DNA of 56,589 nt from Scenedesmus sp. ARA3 (lineage: Eukaryota; Chlorophyta; Chlorophyceae; Sphaeropleales; Scenedesmaceae), in assembly GCA_004335835.1 (NCBI GenBank), contig RWJK01001600.1, positions 1-56,589 on the forward strand. Reading direction: 5' to 3'. The position numbers were made by a program, and so were the translations under genes. Under the pieces are notes generated by a model. The model was not told the origin of the DNA and searched no databases. It worked only from the letters and a program-made list of their open reading frames with translations. Shown piece after piece: positions 26,219-34,946 of this stretch (position 1 is the stretch's first letter; each line of letters starts with the position of its first letter).

Positions 26219-27862
26219 GAGATACTGGCGCGTTGTTGGACATGTCGTGCGGCTGGAGTTTGGTGTGAGCAAGTGTTATGGCTGGACAGCTGCTGCTTGC
26301 GTTGTGTGATTGGAACGCCAAACCTCTGCAAGCACTCCTAGCTGCTCAGCTGGCTGGCTGCAGGAACTGCACTTACACAACTGCACCTAGCATTGATGGA
26401 GAGGCTAGTGATGGTTGTGTGTTTGCACTGCATTGCAGCTTACCTGGAACGACACATGCACGTTCTTGACTTCAATATGTAGCCGGTTCAGCAGAAAGCT
26501 CATGATGTAATCCAGGATGGACCACGCCCAGCTGCTGCTGCTGCCGCTGCTGCCTGCAGTAGCTGCAACCCCCGCCGCTGCTGCCGCCGCAGCCGCCTGC
26601 TCGGCCTGCTGCTGGCCGCCGCCGGCCGCACTGCTGCTGCTGCTGCCGGTGGCTGCGACGCGGCTGCCCAGCTTTGCAAATTCTGCTGCTGCCAGCTGTG
26701 CCTGTTTGGCTGCTTGCGCTCTGCGCAGCGCAGGGCCCTCCTCCCAATCTGTTTCTTCCCGGGAGGAAACTGTCAGCAGCACATCTGACAGCTCCACCAC
26801 CAGGGCCCCTCCACGCCAGCGGCCCCATGGGATCTGCGGGCACACAATGTTATATAACATGTTACTTTGTTACAGTGTTGCGTTGCAACGGCAGCGTGCA
26901 GCATGCAGCTTGTGCGCAATGGTGCTAAGAGAAGCTCTCCTTGTGCATAATGGTTTGTGGTCTGGCCAAGGCAGGTGCAAACAAGGATGCCCACAGCAGC
27001 GTTTACTGTTCCTGCAAGGCAACTGTGCTGATGCACAAAGCCGCATGGCAGGCAGCAGGCACAGCAGCTGCTGTGCCTTTCCTTGCAGCAATGCATGTGC
27101 AGCAGCTGCGCAGCAGCAACAGCCTGCTTTCTGTTGCTTCCAGCGCTGCTACTTGCAAGCCATGCCAGCTGCTGCTGCAGTTTCAGGGGACCAATGGAGC
27201 AGCTGCTGTGCAAGGACAGCTGCTGTCCCTGCATGTGTGTGCATTACTGCAGGGACCTGCTGGCTACAATGCTGCTGCTCTGCTGCTTGCAGGACACTCT
27301 TTGCACTTGCAGTCTCAGACAGCCACTGCAGCAGCTGATGCGTCCTTGCTTGCATGGCTGGTGCTTTGCATGTGTGCGGCACAGTAGCTACCTTGATTGG
27401 CTGCAGCTGTCACAGCGCTGCTGCTCCGCTGCTTGCAGGAAACATGCACACCTGCAGCCTCAGGCGGCCTATAGAGCCCTCCTTGATAACAAATGGCAGC
27501 TGCAGATAGTCAAAGGCCTCCACCCGCAGCTGTGCGTTCTCCAGCACTGCCTCTCCTGCAAGTGAAAGCAGTTCACAAGCGAAAGCAAACTCTGACTGCA
27601 GCAGAGCAGGGAGCAGGGGCCGTCCTCGCCACTTGCAGCATCGTCCGGTGCTTCAGTCAGCACATAATAAGAGAATGGTGGCTAGCCAGTGCCTTGTGCA
27701 GCGTTGGAGCAGCAACAGCTGCAGATGGTTGTGCCCATGTTGCAGAGCAGCAGTAGCATTGCACCCACCTCCCCACAGAGAGATCCGCAGCCGGTCGCGC
27801 TGCACATCGACAAACTTGCCGATAGTGCTCGCCAGCAGGTCGGCTGCGTAGCCTTCTAGCAT
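5239..27862 (-). CDS. VPS13: VPS13-family bridge-like lipid transfer protein
   Basis: Family members form long hydrophobic grooves that carry phospholipids between membranes at contact sites. Proposed exons: 27769-27862, 27452-27555, 26444-26833, 25289-26172, 24525-24937, 21172-24038, 18508-20827, 16591-18437, 15157-15977, 14499-14739, 10322-14200, 9999-10082, 7545-9932, 5239-7200. All phases agree, giving about 6,097 residues against 3,000-4,000 usual. The excess is Ala, Gln and Ser runs. Signatures: a chorein-like N-terminus (MLEGYAADLLASTIGKFVD), then DYLQLPFVIKEGSIGRLRLQ in exon 2. VDKLGWEPLLDPWEF and PYRLDNCSCETIHVQQ followed by DVLQPYSSLPFAWEEP mark the adaptor-binding (SHR-BD/VAB) region. 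GISLVSDTRELLYGC, LYFEQWQMSAITLCVSF and YQELPKVLASLDIFGDP mark the C-terminal region. ATG 27860-27862 is chosen because it opens the chorein motif. The family is sure; some boundaries are not. Confidence 0.93.
7280..7470 (-). repeat. Two upstream copies of the VPS13 exon 14 acceptor region
   Basis: The start of exon 14 (acceptor TGCAG then codons for VLGRHYILEAYQEL, 7160-7205) is copied at about 7283-7335 and 7418-7462. The copy at 7418-7462 has one extra base (frameshift) and CTG instead of CAG at the acceptor. The copy at 7283-7335 keeps CAG but has diverged residues. Confidence 0.75.
10083..10321 (-). other. Probable GC-AG intron in VPS13
   Basis: The exon 11 frame ends in ETIHVQQ and must join VGCVEQEDVLQ of exon 12, which begins after a TGCAG acceptor at 10083. 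The only donor that keeps the frame and the family sequence is GCGAGT directly after CAG (10316-10321). GC donors are a known minor class of major-spliceosome introns and need strong flanking matches, which are present here (CAG|GCGAGT). Confidence 0.65.
14790..14970 (-). repeat. Two upstream copies of the VPS13 exon 10 acceptor region
   Basis: The block ACCAGCGACAGCGGGCGCTGCAGCAGCGGC at the start of exon 10 (14706-14740) recurs near 14807-14834 (shortened) and near 14920-14960. Both copies lie upstream of the full exon on the minus strand and carry remnants of its acceptor side. Confidence 0.6.
16140..16500 (-). repeat. Downstream copies of the VPS13 exon 8 end (LGWEPLLDPWEFK)
   Basis: The true exon end with its GTGCG donor is at 16591-16640. 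The stretch coding for (W)EPLLDPWEF(K) plus a donor-like ACC edge recurs at about 16145-16190, 16352-16385 and 16457-16505. A fourth, poorer remnant lies at 16262-16300. The 16457 copy also retains the VDKLGW part. Confidence 0.75.
18438..18507 (-). other. Candidate 70-base intron or frameshift in VPS13
   Basis: Two long frames overlap here on the minus strand, and the coding signal moves from one to the other. A GT...AG segment of 70 bases joins them in phase (GCC G|GA GGT). A 34-base GT...AG segment inside it also would. A one-base assembly error in a CAG-rich stretch would explain the shift equally well. Confidence 0.4.
21045..21080 (-). repeat. Copy of the VPS13 exon 6 end
   Basis: CTCACCTGCACCTGCAGTCC and the following bases, which form the end of exon 6 with its donor (21165-21210, coding for ALVGLQVQVQ), recur at about 21045-21092. 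The copy lies downstream of the exon on the minus strand, inside intron 6. Confidence 0.7.
24300..24500 (-). repeat. Two downstream copies of the VPS13 exon 5 end
   Basis: The exon 5 end coding for SLAELALDRRNASST (24525-24572) is repeated at 24430-24478 and 24311-24358, with periods near 95 and 119 bases. The copies keep the Leu/Ala-rich frame. The 24430 copy keeps a donor-like CAG|GTATGAGG edge. Confidence 0.75.
25160..25280 (-). repeat. Copy of the VPS13 exon 4 end and an adjacent (CAG)n run
   Basis: GTGCAGCGCCCAGCCGCCGCCCTGCTG with a CTCACCTCC edge (25283-25340) recurs at 25163-25220. Between them the minus strand carries about 15 CAG units starting a few bases after the true donor. Confidence 0.7.
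27270..27330 (-). repeat. Diverged copy of the VPS13 exon 2 end
   Basis: CTGCTGCTC.GCTGCTTGCAGGA followed by TTGCA(C)...TGCAGTCTCAGACAGCC at 27270-27325 matches, with changes, the exon 2 donor region at 27418-27470. It lies downstream of the exon in gene orientation. Confidence 0.45.
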
Positions 27863-28323
27863 CTCTGCTCCGTTTTCACAGTTGCTGGCCCATTTTGAGC
27901 ATAGTGAAGAGTGCCTGGCTCAGGCCCCTGGCAGGCCCTTGTTATCTCTGATCCAAGCTGTCTTCCATGTTTGAATACTGCAATGGGCCATGAAGCACGA
28001 CCCCTTGTCGCCTTTGTTACCTTGGGAACCCCTAACAAATTGGAGTATTGGGTTCGCACATCAGGCCGTGTGTAGTCTAGTAAGCACCTAATGATCTCAG
28101 TACGATCGCAACCACATTTGATTGCAGGTCAGCCACACAGACGGAGACGGTCTCGTCAGCAGTACACTACACTGCTGACTACTGTTGGCAACAACTGGGT
28201 CCGGGTGCCTACAAGGGTCCCGATTCATATGCACACGTTCCTGCAATTGCTTTTGTCAAGAACTAGAACTATATCTGCAAGCTGAGCATCTAGCTGCCAG
28301 CAGGAGCCACAGCAGCAGCGGCT
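27863..28323. promoter_or_regulatory. Divergent promoter interval between VPS13 and GPI8
   Basis: Only 461 bases separate the VPS13 ATG (minus) from the GPI8 ATG (plus), so both promoters and 5' leaders must lie here or overlap. The stretch is free of long trinucleotide runs, unlike nearly everything around it. I see no convincing TATA element at a fixed distance from either start. Confidence 0.6.
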
Positions 28324-28424
28324 ATGCTGCAGCCGCGATCAGCTGTCTTGCTGCTGGCCCTGCTGGCATGCTTAGCAGCAGCAGCTCAGACCCTAGCCCA
28401 TCAGCAACAACAACACCACCAACA

Positions 28425-28456
<32 letters not shown>

Positions 28457-29353
28457 CTCACACCAGCAACTGGGCGGTGCTGGTGGCAACCAGCAAGTAC
28501 TGGTACAACTACCGCCACATCGCGAACGCGCTGTCTTTCTATCGTACAGTGAAGCGCTTGGGCATACCAGACAGCAACATCATCCTAATGTTGGCAGAGG
28601 ATGTGGCCTGCAACCCGCGCAACGCCTACCCGGGCCAGGTGAGGGCTCTGTTTGGCAATTGGCAGGCTTTTGCAGCGCTGCTGCTGCTTGAACGGCACAG
28701 CTAGCTGCAGCATAATCTTGATGCTGGCAGAAGATGTGGCCAGGTGCGGCACTGCCCAAGTAGCTGCTGCTCTGATTGTGAGTATGCTGCAACCTGTGCA
28801 ACGCCTGCATGGGCCAGGTCAGGGCTCTGTATGGCAGTTGGCAGCTTATGTAGCGCTGCTCTGCTTGCTCAAAAGGCGTAGCCAGCTGCAGCCTCATGCA
28901 CCCAGCGCACACTGTGAATTTGCCACTGATCTTATTCTTGCGCAGGTGTTAATGATGAGAGCCACCGGCTCAACAATACGGCAGAAATGAACCACATAGC
29001 ACCTCACATTGTATCCAGTTTGCCTTGCTGTATGCACGCAGGTGTTCAGTAATGAGAGCCACCGGCTCAATGTGTACGGCAGCAACGTTTATTACCAGGA
29101 ATGATTCGCTAAGCAGCAACAACCTGGCCCCTGTGCATGCGCAGGTGTTCAATGATGAGTCTCATCGGCTCAACGTGTACGGCAGCAACGTGGAGGTGGA
29201 CTACAGGGGCAGCGAGGTGACAGTGGAGAACTTCATACGCGTGCTCACAGGTGTGAAGTGCAGCGTGCACTGGCGACATTCAGTGTGAAGCTCAGTGTGA
29301 ACAGTGCAGCTGGTGGCGTACGGCTTCCCTCCTTGCTTGCCGTCATGGCTGCT

Positions 29354-29385
<32 letters not shown>

Positions 29386-30130
29386 TGCTGCAGCGGTGTG
29401 ATTCTTGCCGGTACAAGTCAGATTAACAGGTGTCAAAGGAGTTGTCTACGTGCTAGGGATGACAATGCAGCCTTCGCTGCTGCTGCTGCCGCTGCTGCTG
29501 CCAGGCCGCCACGACCCAGCCGTGCCCCGCCCCAAGCGCATGCTCTCTGACAAGGGCAGCAACGTGCTGGTGAGGGAAGGCATGCAGTATCTCTGCGCTG
29601 CAGTATCATATGATTAGCTGCACATGGTGTGGACGCAGCGTGTATGACAATGTGATGTGTTGTGTGACAAGGGCAGCAACATTTTCACCAGCACAGTGAG
29701 GCGATGCATGCAGTGACTCTGTGCTGCAGTGTGATGTGCTGCACTTTGTGTGCAAATACCGGTATGTGGACGCAGTGTGTAGGGCAACGTGATGTGTTGT
29801 GTGACAAGGGCAGCAACATGCTGGTGAGCACCTGCATGCAGTTACTCTGCGCTGCAGTCTGATATGCTGCACTTTGTGTGCACATACATGTATGTGGACG
29901 CAGTGTGTAGGGCAACGTGATGTGCTCTCTGACAAGGGCAGCAACGTGCTGGTGAGGCGATGCAGCGAGGGCAGCAGCATGCTGGGCGTGTTCTGTGACA
30001 CAGCAAGCCTGCTGCAGCAGGCCAGCACCTGCGGTCAAGGCTTCCGCTCTGATCTAGGAAGCGTAGTGCAGCAGCTCTGCACTGCAGCATGCTGCTTTCA
30101 CGCAAATACTGCTTGCCTGCATGGCTGACA

Positions 30131-30171
<41 letters not shown>

Positions 30172-30456
30172 ATCTACATCTCGGGGCATGGCGGCAATGA
30201 GTTCATGAAGTTCCAAGATGTGGAGGAGCTGATGGCACAGGTGCGGCAGCAGCAGCAGCAGCAGGCTCTTGAGACCCCAAGGCACAGTGCAGGTGTAGTT
30301 CAGGAAAAGCTAACAGCACCGGCAGCAGCAGCAGCAGCAACCGCTGCTTCTTCATGGTCCCACCACAACTGTGCCTTGTAGGTGATGCATGCAGGCAAAC
30401 TGTCTGACAACTGGGGGTGTTAAGCTGCTTGCTGCTGCTGCTGCTGCTGCTGCTGC

Positions 30457-30513
<57 letters not shown>

Positions 30514-31146
30514 TGTGGCTGACGCCATCCAGCAGATGCATGAGAAGGGCCGCTACCGGGAGCTGCTGCTGGTGGCGGAGACCTGCCAGGCGGCCACACT
30601 CTACTCCAAGATCACGTGAGCACACACCAGCGGCAGCGGCACCAGCAGCAGCAGTAGTGTTTTGTGGCATCAGGCCCTTCCAACAGACCGCAGACCTGCC
30701 AGGTGGCAACACGATACTGCAACGTTGTGTGAGGCAGTAGTGCGGGCCCACATGCACTCATCACACCAGCGCTTTGATTGATGCGGAACAGATCCATCCT
30801 TGAGGGCGAGAAAAGCCACTTCTACCTGACGGACATGGCTGCTGCTACTGCTGCTGCTGCTGTGCTGCTGCTGTGCTGCTGCTGCTGCTCTATCAGGTCT
30901 CCAAATGTGCTTGCAATGGCTTCCAGCCTCAAGGGCGAGAGCAGCTACAGCTACCTGACAGACATGGACGTGGGGCTGTCCCTGATTGACCGCTTCACCT
31001 GGTCAACGCTTGACTTTTTTGAAAAGGTTGACATCCACAGCAGGCTGAGCCTGGCACAGCTGATGCAGATCTACAGGTGAGCTGCAACTGACGTGTATGA
31101 TGCCTAGCTGCGATGACATATTGTGTCCAGCACGCCGACTGACAGA

Positions 31147-31181
<35 letters not shown>

Positions 31182-31594
31182 GGCGTGGTGCTTGTTGACA
31201 GAGGAAATGCAGTGGGATGCATGCAAGCAGGCGCAGCCGGGGCAGGGCCTGCCTACTTACAGAATCCACTTTTAGAAATCATGCCAAGCTTGAACCTCAA
31301 AGGTGTTGAGACCTGACGCACAGGCATCCCCCGTCTTCACACTGAACTTTTATACTGCAGGTATGAAGTTCTCGACTCCCACTTCCACTATGACGCCTCG
31401 CACTACCCCAGGCCGCTTGACACAGTGCCGGTGACAGATTTCTTTGGCAGCGTGAGCAGCATACAGCCGACCCCAGCCCTCAACAGCACTGCTGGCGACA
31501 GCGACAGCTGGAGTTATAGCAGTAATAGCAGCAGAGCTGCACAGGAGCTTTATGTGAGGCCACCTGCAGCAGTTGTCAACACACAGCAAGTGTC

Positions 31595-31652
<58 letters not shown>

Positions 31653-31835
31653 CAAGACGGCTTCAGCGATTGCAGCTGCAGTATGGGATCCTCAGCCGTA
31701 GCTGCAGGGCCTGTGCAAGGGTTGCCAAGCAGCGCTATCGGGACAGGCGTATATCTGGGCATGGCAGCTGTTGCATCCATGGTGTTTGTCGCTTCTGTGG
31801 TAGCTGCGCACACTGTGGCGCCCCGGCTGTCATAG
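28324..31835 (+). CDS. GPI8: GPI-anchor transamidase catalytic subunit (GPI8/PIG-K)
   Basis: GPI8 is the cysteine protease (peptidase family C13) that cleaves the C-terminal signal of precursor proteins in the ER lumen and attaches the GPI anchor. Exons: 28324-28638, 29145-29250, 29505-29569, 30172-30240, 30512-30615, 30897-31076, 31361-31835. All phases agree, giving 437 residues. Residues 1-25 form a signal peptide, followed by a Gln run not usual in the family. Then come [36 protein letters not shown] and [19 protein letters not shown]. The catalytic His lies in [10 protein letters not shown] and the catalytic Cys in [11 protein letters not shown], where most relatives have Asp rather than Glu before Thr-Cys. 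[10 protein letters not shown] and VPVTDFFGS follow. The C-terminus has a Ser run and a membrane segment ([20 protein letters not shown]). The first ATG opens the signal peptide. Confidence 0.94.
28705..28895 (+). repeat. Diverged copy of the GPI8 exon 1 end
   Basis: CATAATCTTGATGCTGGCAG at 28712 matches the part of exon 1 coding for [30 protein letters not shown] at 28801 matches the exon 1 end plus donor. About 50 extra bases separate the two parts. The copy lies downstream of exon 1 and is not an open extension. Confidence 0.75.
28940..29100 (+). repeat. Two upstream copies of the GPI8 exon 2 start
   Basis: GCAGGTGTTAATGATGAGAG (28942) and GCAGGTGTTCAGTAATGAGA (29038) each match the acceptor and first codons of exon 2 (GCAG|GTGTTCAATGATGAG at 29141). 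Spacing is about 97-103 bases. The first copy lost a base (frameshift) and the second gained one. Confidence 0.85.
29640..29975 (+). repeat. Three downstream copies of the GPI8 exon 3 end
   Basis: GACAAGGGCAGCAAC followed by GTGCTGGTGAG is the end of exon 3 at 29549. It recurs at 29666 (degraded donor), 29802 and 29931 (both with intact CTG|GTGAG), with periods of 117-136 bases. A shared intronic tail with TGCTGCACTTTGTGTGCA and GTGGACGCAGTGTGTAGGGC moves with the copies. Confidence 0.85.
30785..30840 (+). repeat. Upstream copy of GPI8 exon 6 coding sequence
   Basis: CTTGAGGGCGAGAAAAGCCACTTCTACCTGACGGACATGG matches exon 6 at 30928-30967 (coding for [13 protein letters not shown]) with several changes. 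It is followed by the CTG-rich tract that precedes the exon 6 acceptor. Confidence 0.7.
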
Positions 31836-32828
31836 CACACCCATTACATGGGTAGGGCTGTTGTACTCGGACGAATAGAATGAGGACGGAGACTGTCGCC
31901 TTCCGGCCAGCGTTATTTTTCGTGTTACACCAGCTCTTTCACCTCCAATAGCTCTGGCTCAGCTCAGGCTGTGACGGCGCCCAAGGTCTCAGAGCAACGC
32001 AAGTGCTCACCCGCAAATATAGCTGAACTTTGAGCGCGCGAGGCGCAGGCATTGCAGAGCGTCGCGGAGCAGTAACAGTCTTTGAATACGTCGATTCAGG
32101 ACAAATATGCTGCCTGTGACAATGTCAGAAAGCTCAGCGTGTTGCAACGATTGATCCGCAATTATAGCTGAACTATGAGCGCGCGAGGCGCAGGCATTGC
32201 AGAGCATCGTGGAGCAGTGGCAGTCTCGGAATACGTCGAATCAGGGCGGCACCACTGCCGCGTAATTTATCCAACAATTTATTTCAGCAAATTTGCATTT
32301 TTAGATGTCCAGTTCTGCCTCTTCGCCAGGTTCAATGGCTTCTGGTGTTCGTGGTCGTGGGGTTTTTAATTTGCAAGAGGCTACGTGCAGGTGTTTCCCC
32401 GTAGCACGTCACGAAAAGATACTTCACAATGTAAACAAAGGTAATGAAGTGCCTCGTGGGGGCTGGGAGGGGTGGGTGGGTGGCCGGACTCCATCCCACG
32501 CAACAACAGCTGTTACAGTAGCTCAGCATTTGCACACATGCGTGCCTCGCACACAAGCAAGGAAACAATCGTCCGGGATACGGAGTGGAAGACTCCCTAA
32601 TTTGCTGACATGGCACTGTTACTTTACGTAATCTGAAAGGTTTCGGAGGAATCCGTCCGCATCATCATGCGGTAGTGTTATGAAGCAGCGCGATGCTCTT
32701 CTGTTTCTTATCTATGCTTGTCGCTTGCTGCCGTGGACTTCCACGCAACTGCTGCACACCCCATACCGCCTAGTGCTCTTGCATCGTGCCTGCAAGTGAC
32801 TAACTGGGTCATCTGTGGTTGTAGCACC
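31836..32828. other. Intergenic, with an 88-base direct repeat
   Basis: No gene was recognised. Two copies of an element of about 88 bases, sharing GAGCGCGCGAGGCGCAGGCA and about 85-90% alike by eye, sit at 32013-32100 and 32157-32245. A plus-strand TGTAA at about 32428 is the first after the GPI8 stop, nearly 600 bases away. The element matches none of the exons I assigned here. Confidence 0.6.
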
Positions 32829-34498
32829 ATGAGTGCCTGTCATAAGCCATTAAGCAAGATGCTGGGCCGCAAAGGCCTCGCAGGCGTTCAGCAGTTTCAA
32901 TGCTCTCGCCCTCCGCACTTCCTATGGAGCCGCGCCCCGGCTGTGTCTCGGATGCCAGCACGCGCAATACAAACAGACACAGCTTTCCAGGCGAGCGAGC
33001 AGCCGCAGCAGTCCGGCAGCACGATCTGCAGGCAGCAGCTGCAGCAGCACCTTGCTGACCTGGAAAGGGTGCTGCCTGGTCTAAGCTGCAGCCAGCTGGC
33101 GAACACGCTTTCCAGCTTAGCCCTGACATATCAAGCAGCCAACCTCAGCTGCGAAGCCGGAACAGGCCTCAGCAACAGCGGGCAGCTTGCAGGAAGTGCA
33201 GCAGCAGCAGACCCACACGCCATTGTTGACTTCTACAATGAATCCTTCCCAGACCAATCCTTCCTGCTCACCTTTCGCAACACAGTGGGAGAGTACTTGG
33301 CACAGCACCCAGCGTCATTTACATTCGCAGCAGCTGCTGCAGCTGCAGCTGACGCAGATGCAGCAGGCAGCGAGCAGAGTCAAGTGGCGTGCAGCGCGTG
33401 CAACCCGGCTCACCTTGCAAAGATTTTGGCATCTGTCGCAAGCCTGCCCATCATGGTCGTGCAGCCGCTGCCAATAGGTGAGCCTGCAGCAGCACTAGGA
33501 AGCCAGAAATTCAGCATTAGCAGCAACAGCGGCATTGCACCAGCAATAGGATTGGCTGCAGCAGCAATGTGCGAGCCTGCCCATCATGGTCATTCAGCCG
33601 CTGTCGTCAGGTGGGGCTACAGCAGCCATTTGCAAGCTGCATAGCCAGCAAATCATACAGTAGGCAGTTCCCTGCAGCTCTGCTTGCACAATGCACCCTC
33701 AGCAGTGCTGACAGAGGTAGTGGCTCGTGGCGGGCAGCATCCACTGCACATCACCAGAACTTCGCAGGAACAGCTTGCAGGACAGGCGTGCCTTGCAGGA
33801 AAGCTCCACATGACGTGAGGCCTCCCGCCTGCTGTGTTTTTTGCAGGCTTTGGCACCCCGCGGTGGAGCCGGCCCCTGGCAGCAGCAGACCCGGCAGCAT
33901 GGGAGGCCTGGCTGGCTGACATGGCAGCAGTGTACACCGCACAGCTGCAGCAGCAGGCTGAGGCAAATGGACTCAACAATCAGCAGCAGCAGCAGCAGCA
34001 GCAGCCTGTGCTTGAGCAGCTGGCGGACTTCACAGTCAGCCTGGCATGCGCCATGCGGTGAGCAGGGGATGTTGACAGAGAGGTTGCATGGTTTAAATAC
34101 ATGCAAGCATTGGACTGAAGCTGCAGCTGCCATCTGGCGTTAAAATGTATGTGTGATAGCCACTATACATTGCACCCAGGGCAGCCTCGTTGACAGATCT
34201 GCAGCGCTCTGCCCTGAGCCTGGTGATGATTTGTAAGCGGGGCAATGGGATACGGTGCACATTATGCAGTGCAGTGCAGTGCAGTGCATTGCATGCACTA
34301 TATTATGTAACGCACACTCCAGGGCAGTTCTGCAGCTTTGACTCCTGATTTGTGAGCAGCAATGCATGCATTCTGACAATGCTGTGGTCCCTACATGCCG
34401 CTGCTTGTGTATGCGTGGCCACGCAGGTGGGCCAACGTGAACGTGAACGACGACCGTCTGCAGACGTCAGACTTCAAGCAGCAGGTGCTGCGCGTACT

Positions 34499-34555
<57 letters not shown>

Positions 34556-34946
34556 CGCACACGAGCAGCAGCAGCAGCACAATGCGAAGCTGGCCCTGGC
34601 AGGCAGCTATGCGCATAGGCTCACCTACGCTATGCTGCTGCTGCTGCTGCCGCCGCCGCGGCCGCTGCTGGCATCCTTTTTTGAGGACACTGCTCCAGAG
34701 CTGACCAAACTGTTCACAGTAGACCAGGTTCAGGGTTTGATCAGGGGCTGCTTGTTCCTGGGCACTGTACCGCCTGAGCCCTGGCTGCGTGCGTGTGTGG
34801 ACATGGTGCGGTTTAGGGCTCAGGAGATGCCCCCGAAGGACGTGCAGGGCTTTGTGGAAGGGTTTAGGTTTTTCGGGACGCATGCGGGGCGTGCAGGTTT
34901 CTTGCGGGATGCGACTGCGCAGCTGGAGGAGTTCACGCTGTGCTGA
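32829..34946 (+). CDS. Helical-repeat protein, probably organelle-targeted (OPR-like)
   Basis: Exons 32829-33477, 33847-34057 and 34427-34946 join in phase to give 459 residues. The N-terminus (from MSACHKPLSKMLGRKG) is rich in Ser, Arg and Ala with few acidic residues, as in mitochondrial or chloroplast transit peptides. Several segments resemble the degenerate helical repeats of octotricopeptide or RAP/FAST-type organellar RNA-binding proteins: LSCSQLANTLSSLALTYQ, NPAHLAKILASVASLP and MPPKDVQGFVEGFRFFG. Gln and Leu runs interrupt exon 3. I see no RAP domain at the C-terminus, so the family call rests on repeat style only. ATG 32829 is the first in this frame; the Met at residue 11 would be a shorter alternative. 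A role in organellar RNA metabolism is inference. Confidence 0.55.
33570..33615 (+). repeat. Downstream copy of the exon 1 end of the OPR-like gene
   Basis: GCCTGCCCATCATGGTCATTCAGCCGCTG...CAGGTGGG at 33574-33615 repeats the exon 1 end at 33441-33480 (coding for LPIMVVQPLP plus donor), about 130 bases downstream. It still ends in CAG|GTGGG, so it could serve as an alternative donor. Confidence 0.8.
34497..34581 (+). repeat. (CAG)n run coding for polyglutamine in the OPR-like gene
   Basis: About 18 uninterrupted CAG units at 34499-34553, then a short non-repeat stretch and four more. In frame they code for Gln in exon 3. Confidence 0.9.
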
